Assembly: GCA_019414565.1 (NCBI GenBank)
Contig: DXLU01000020.1
Location: 1 to 64,000, forward strand
Length of the DNA: 64,000 nt
Reading direction: 5' to 3'
Source: Collinsella sp.
GTDB lineage: Bacteria; Actinomycetota; Coriobacteriia; Coriobacteriales; Coriobacteriaceae
Positions 61,175 through 64,000 of this stretch are shown here, piece after piece (position 1 is the stretch's first letter; every line of letters begins with the position of its first letter). The notes beneath the pieces are model-generated. The model saw nothing but the letters and a program-made list of their open reading frames with translations. It ran no database searches and had not been told where the DNA came from. Both the position numbers and the translations under genes were made by a program.

Positions 61175-62938
61175 ATGACAGACGAGCTGGACCCCCAGAC
61201 TCAACAGCATATTGATGATTCCGCAGACGTCACTGCAGATGCCGACGCTGTGACCTGCGATGATATTGACCTCGACGACCCCATCTTGGACGAAAGCGCT
61301 ACGGCGGAAACCCCTGGCGCCGAAGATGCAGACGAGCAAAACGACGATGCGCCCGCTCAGGACGACGACCCCGTACAGGATGCCGCTCCGCAAGCTGCGG
61401 GCCCCATCGAGGTTTCTTCGGAAGAAGAGCTCGACGCCGTCATGGACTCCATGATGGATGCCGTCAAAGCGATGAAAGACGCCGTGGCCGACGCTGACGT
61501 TGACGCCGAGGAAGAGGAGGCCGCCGAGGCAGCCTCGACCTTCGTACCCGGCGAGACTCCGGTTGCCGACCAGGGCAGCACCATGCCCTCGTTTCTGCAG
61601 CTCGAGCATCCCACGATTGGCGCCGATGCGGTCGACCCGCACGCAGCAGGCTTTTCTGTGATCGAGGGCGGTACCGGCAATATCGCCGTGCCGCAGGCTG
61701 CCGATACGGACGCTGCCGACACCGCTCGCCCGACTGCCCCGCACTCCCCCGCCGCGAGCCGCGATCTGGGGACCGCTGTCTCGAACACTGCGAACGCCGT
61801 GGGCACCTTTATCGCCCAGGGCGCCTCGGCCATGCGCGAGATGAACGCCGCGAAAAAGGCACTTGCCGATGCCCGCGCCCACCTGGCCGAACTTGAGCAG
61901 CGCATTACCGATCAGGCCGAGGAACTCGAGACGCGCCAGGATATCGCAGGCCGCTACGACCAGATCGTCGCCGACCAGCGCCAGGCGATTGCCACGGCCC
62001 AAAAGACTGCAGCGGCCGCCGAGATTGACCGTGATGCCCACGCCTCCAAAGCGACAAAGCTCAAGGGTCAGCTCGAACAAATGAAGACAGAGGATGACGC
62101 GACTGAGCTCCGTCTGAAGGCCGCGCTCGATGCCGTGGAGGCCCGCGAGGCGAGCTCGCGCGAGACCGGCAACCGCCTCGTTCGACGTCTTGAGGATTCC
62201 AAGCGCATCCGCGACAAGGTGAAGGCAGAGCGAGACACCGGCATTGCCGCCGCACAACAAACCGTCGACGCCACGCGCGCCCAGCTCGAGACGCTGCGTC
62301 ATGAGTATGCCGAGCTGCAACGCAATCCCTCGGCAAATCCCGCCAACTATACGGTGCGCACCAGTGAGCTCTCGATGCAGATTTCCGACACGGCAGATGC
62401 CCTGCGTAAAGCCGAAGAAGATGTCCCGCGCATCACCGCCGACCTTGAGCATTCACTTGCCGCAGCCGAGCAGGCCGTCGAGCAGGCTCAAGCCCCTATC
62501 GCCGACGCAAAACGCGCGCACCAAGCCGTGACGACCGAAGCCGATGCCGCGCGCGACGAGTTGCAGACGGCGAAGACTGCCGCCGCGACTCGTCAGCGCG
62601 AACTGCGCGAGAAGATCGCCGCGGAGGACAAGGCACGCCGCGACCAGGAGCAGACCATCGCCAACGCCCAAGCAGATGCCGCACATGCACAGTCGATCAT
62701 CGAACAGGCGACCGAGGTGCACGACCACCCAGAGATCACCGAGTCGCTTGCAGGATCCTTGGCCCGAGACAAAGCCGAACACGCCGAAACCGAGCGCGAA
62801 GTGGCCCAGCTCGAGGCTACCGAGGATGACGTACGAGAGCGCACCCGCGACTCACGCATCAAATTCACCGGCGCCATCGTCTGCATTGTCGCCGTAGTCC
62901 TCGTGATCATCCTAATCTGGCTGTTCGCGAGCAAGTAA
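61175..62938 (+). CDS. Long coiled-coil, tail-anchored membrane protein
   Basis: A 587-residue protein I cannot assign. Residues 1-150 are very acidic and Asp/Ala-rich, likely disordered. Residues about 220-550 are a long Ala/Glu/Arg coiled coil with repeated LEQR/AEQA heptads. It ends in one hydrophobic helix (IVCIVAVVLVIILIWLFA) and SK, so it is probably anchored by its C terminus with the coil in the cytoplasm. AGGAG lies about eight bases before ATG 61175. Possible structural or cell-envelope role; no enzymatic motif is seen. Confidence 0.8.
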   Translation: MTDELDPQTQQHIDDSADVTADADAVTCDDIDLDDPILDESATAETPGAEDADEQNDDAPAQDDDPVQDAAPQAAGPIEVSSEEELDAVMDSMMDAVKAMKDAVADADVDAEEEEAAEAASTFVPGETPVADQGSTMPSFLQLEHPTIGADAVDPHAAGFSVIEGGTGNIAVPQAADTDAADTARPTAPHSPAASRDLGTAVSNTANAVGTFIAQGASAMREMNAAKKALADARAHLAELEQRITDQAEELETRQDIAGRYDQIVADQRQAIATAQKTAAAAEIDRDAHASKATKLKGQLEQMKTEDDATELRLKAALDAVEAREASSRETGNRLVRRLEDSKRIRDKVKAERDTGIAAAQQTVDATRAQLETLRHEYAELQRNPSANPANYTVRTSELSMQISDTADALRKAEEDVPRITADLEHSLAAAEQAVEQAQAPIADAKRAHQAVTTEADAARDELQTAKTAAATRQRELREKIAAEDKARRDQEQTIANAQADAAHAQSIIEQATEVHDHPEITESLAGSLARDKAEHAETEREVAQLEATEDDVRERTRDSRIKFTGAIVCIVAVVLVIILIWLFASK

Positions 62939-62955
62939 GCCAGCTGCCAAGCAAG

Positions 62956-63012
62956 TAGTCATTGGGGACATTCTTAAACGACTAGTCAAACAAGAACGTC
63001 CCCAACGACTAG
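62956..63012. repeat. GGGGAC repeat, inverted pair
   Basis: AGTCATTGGGGACATTCTTAA faces AAGAACGTCCCCAACGACT, giving an imperfect stem of about 19 bases. Same word family as 6279 and 59721. Confidence 0.8.
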
Positions 63013-63021
63013 CCCAATGAC

Positions 63022-63085
63022 GAGAGTGGATAATCTCCCACTTTGAGCCCCCAAGCAGGCCAAAAACGGGAGATTATCCACTCTC
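63022..63085. repeat. Perfect 18-bp inverted repeat, 28-base loop
   Basis: GAGAGTGGATAATCTCCC (63022-63039) pairs perfectly with 63068-63085. Plan resembles the hairpin at 56702 though the sequence is different. Confidence 0.8.
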
Positions 63086-63090
63086 ATTCT

Positions 63091-63129
63091 GCAGGCACTC
63101 ATTTAAGTACGTCCCCAATGAGTACCTGC
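63091..63129. repeat. GGGGAC-family short hairpin
   Basis: GCAGGCACTCATT pairs with AATGAGTACCTGC (one mismatch) around a loop containing TACGTCCCC. Confidence 0.7.
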
Positions 63130-63290
63130 CGATGCTTTGGCAAAGTCAGCGAAAACGCCCCTAAGCGAGCAAGGTGACGTGAAAGAGGAGGGCATTGACC
63201 TTTTGGTCATGCCCGACGATTGAACGTCAGATTGCCGCTTAGGGGCGTTTGCAGCGTCAAGTGGTTACGCGGTTCGTAGAACCGCGTAAC
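63128..63290 (-). repeat. Composite multi-hairpin element, full copy 2
   Basis: Directly after the queA stop: hairpin GTTACGCGGTTC/GAACCGCGTAAC (63290-63264), spacer, outer stem AAACGCCCCTAAGCG (63250-63236 with 63167-63153, 15 perfect pairs), inner hairpin with GGCAT...ATGCC and GGTC/GACC (about 63212-63183), and the conserved tail ending AGCATCGGC. The outer-stem sequence differs completely from copy 1. Confidence 0.85.
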
Positions 63291-64000
63291 TTAAAGAATG
63301 AGCATCGCATCACCAAAGCTGAAGAAGCGGTAGCGCTCCTCGATGGCGGCGGCGTAGGCATCCATGATCTGGTCGCGGGTGGCAAGTGCGCTCACAAGCA
63401 TCATGAGCGTGGAGCGCGGCACGTGGAAGTTCGTGATCAGCGCGTCGACCACGTGATAGGTCGAGCCGGGCATGAGGTAGAGCTGCGTCGTCGCGTTCTC
63501 GCGCACCACGATGTCGCCGCGGCCGAGCGTATCGGCCCCGTCCTCGCGGCCCTCAAAATAGCGCGCCGTCACAGCCGGATCGGACACCGGAGCATCGGCG
63601 TCAAACGCGCTTTCGAGCGAGCGTACTGCGGTAGTGCCGACGGCGATCACGCGGTGCCCCTCGGCCTTCGCCTTACGCACGGCGTCGACAACCTCCTGCG
63701 ACACGTGGTAACGCTCGGTGTGCATGACGTGCTGCGTGGGGTCGTCCTCCTCCACCAGACGGAAGGTATCAATACCCACCTCGAGCTCGACGGCGGCAAA
63801 CTTCGCGCCCTTGGCCTCGATAGCGGCCATGAGCTCGGGAGTAAAGTGCAGACCCGCCGTAGGAGCGGCAGCCGAGTGCTCCTCCTTCATGGCGTAGACG
63901 GTCTGGTACTTCTCGGGATCGCCCTCGTAATCGGTAATGTAGGGCGGCAGCGGAACGTGACCGGCAGCATGAATGGCCTCGTCGAGCGTGCGCGGCTCTC
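63291..64000 (-). CDS. queA: tRNA preQ1(34) S-adenosylmethionine ribosyltransferase-isomerase, 3' part
   Basis: QueA adds the ribosyl part of S-adenosylmethionine to preQ1-34 in tRNA, forming epoxyqueuosine. About 236 C-terminal residues are present; the 5' end lies beyond base 64000. Diagnostic segments are PPYITDYEGDPEKYQTVYA at the window edge, SAAAPTAGLHFTPELM, TTAVRSLES and STYHVVDALITNFHVPRS. The open frame continues upstream of the first internal methionine at 63890, so that is not the start. It pairs functionally with tgt at 58476. Confidence 0.95.
   Translation of the reverse strand, partial: EPRTLDEAIHAAGHVPLPPYITDYEGDPEKYQTVYAMKEEHSAAAPTAGLHFTPELMAAIEAKGAKFAAVELEVGIDTFRLVEEDDPTQHVMHTERYHVSQEVVDAVRKAKAEGHRVIAVGTTAVRSLESAFDADAPVSDPAVTARYFEGREDGADTLGRGDIVVRENATTQLYLMPGSTYHVVDALITNFHVPRSTLMMLVSALATRDQIMDAYAAAIEERYRFFSFGDAMLIL

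Noticed and set aside
61067..62452. 461-aa Gly/Val-rich frame opposite the coiled-coil gene
   Set aside because: No ribosome site, composition typical of a reverse frame of a Glu/Ala-rich gene.

Overview
The window looks like a chromosomal contig end from a high-GC gut actinobacterium of the class Coriobacteriia, most likely Collinsella. This is an inference from GC-rich coding, strong Shine-Dalgarno sites, gene content, and six copies of a short palindromic repeat (ACCACCACAAAGG...CCTTTGTGGTGGT) that I associate with Collinsella intergenic regions. Bases 1-26 are not biological: they match the end of an Illumina Nextera adapter, so the true sequence starts near base 27.

Layout. 0.1-11 kb is mostly housekeeping: trpS, a short MGMT-family protein, a DegV protein, a MarR regulator, a B3/4-domain protein, ATP-type PEP carboxykinase, a polysaccharide flippase-like membrane protein, a metallophosphatase and a cation/proton antiporter. 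11.2-28.8 kb is a defence island on the minus strand, a type 1 BREX operon: brxA, brxB, brxC, pglX, pglZ, brxL. It carries several departures from the standard layout. pglX is cut at a domain boundary into an 825-aa methyltransferase part and a 322-aa C-terminal part, with an AT-richer segment encoding a membrane/coiled-coil protein between them. brxA holds an 11-base G tract near its start. brxL has an Ala/Pro/Glu-rich N-terminal extension. Two unrecognised genes follow brxL, and then a DUF3800 gene surrounded by three copies of a small two-hairpin, terminator-ended RNA element, one of which ends just before the DUF3800 ribosome binding site.

29-40 kb holds serC-serA, a Collinsella-type putative nuclease gene, an M20 peptidase, a DUF1015-like protein, two neighbouring histidine phosphatases, a nitroreductase, a DUF308 membrane protein, a YaiI-like protein, a putative manganese exporter with a His-rich loop, and a DEDD exonuclease. 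41-46.5 kb holds a second member of the putative nuclease family next to copies of a short repeat, then a metal-resistance cluster: an ArsR regulator under a promoter buried in a 23-bp inverted repeat, a free-standing HMA metallochaperone, a P1B-type ATPase that lacks its own HMA domain, and a convergent DtxR-type regulator. 46.7-55.7 kb holds a HAD phosphatase, an ABC-F protein, the pstSCAB phosphate transporter, a PepV-type dipeptidase and a HAD hydrolase. 55.8-64 kb holds a second DegV protein, a DinJ/YafQ-type toxin-antitoxin pair with a 24-bp palindromic operator, a LOG protein, tgt, an SDR oxidoreductase, a long coiled-coil tail-anchored protein and the 3' part of queA; tgt and queA both belong to tRNA queuosine modification.

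Intergenic DNA is unusually rich in structured repeats. The most striking are a 123-bp element present twice with compensatory changes in its closing stem, and a composite multi-hairpin element directly after the stop codons of the SDR gene and queA (a partial copy follows the dipeptidase gene) whose outer stems have unrelated sequences yet pair perfectly. I saw no rRNA, tRNA, CRISPR array, transposase or integrase.
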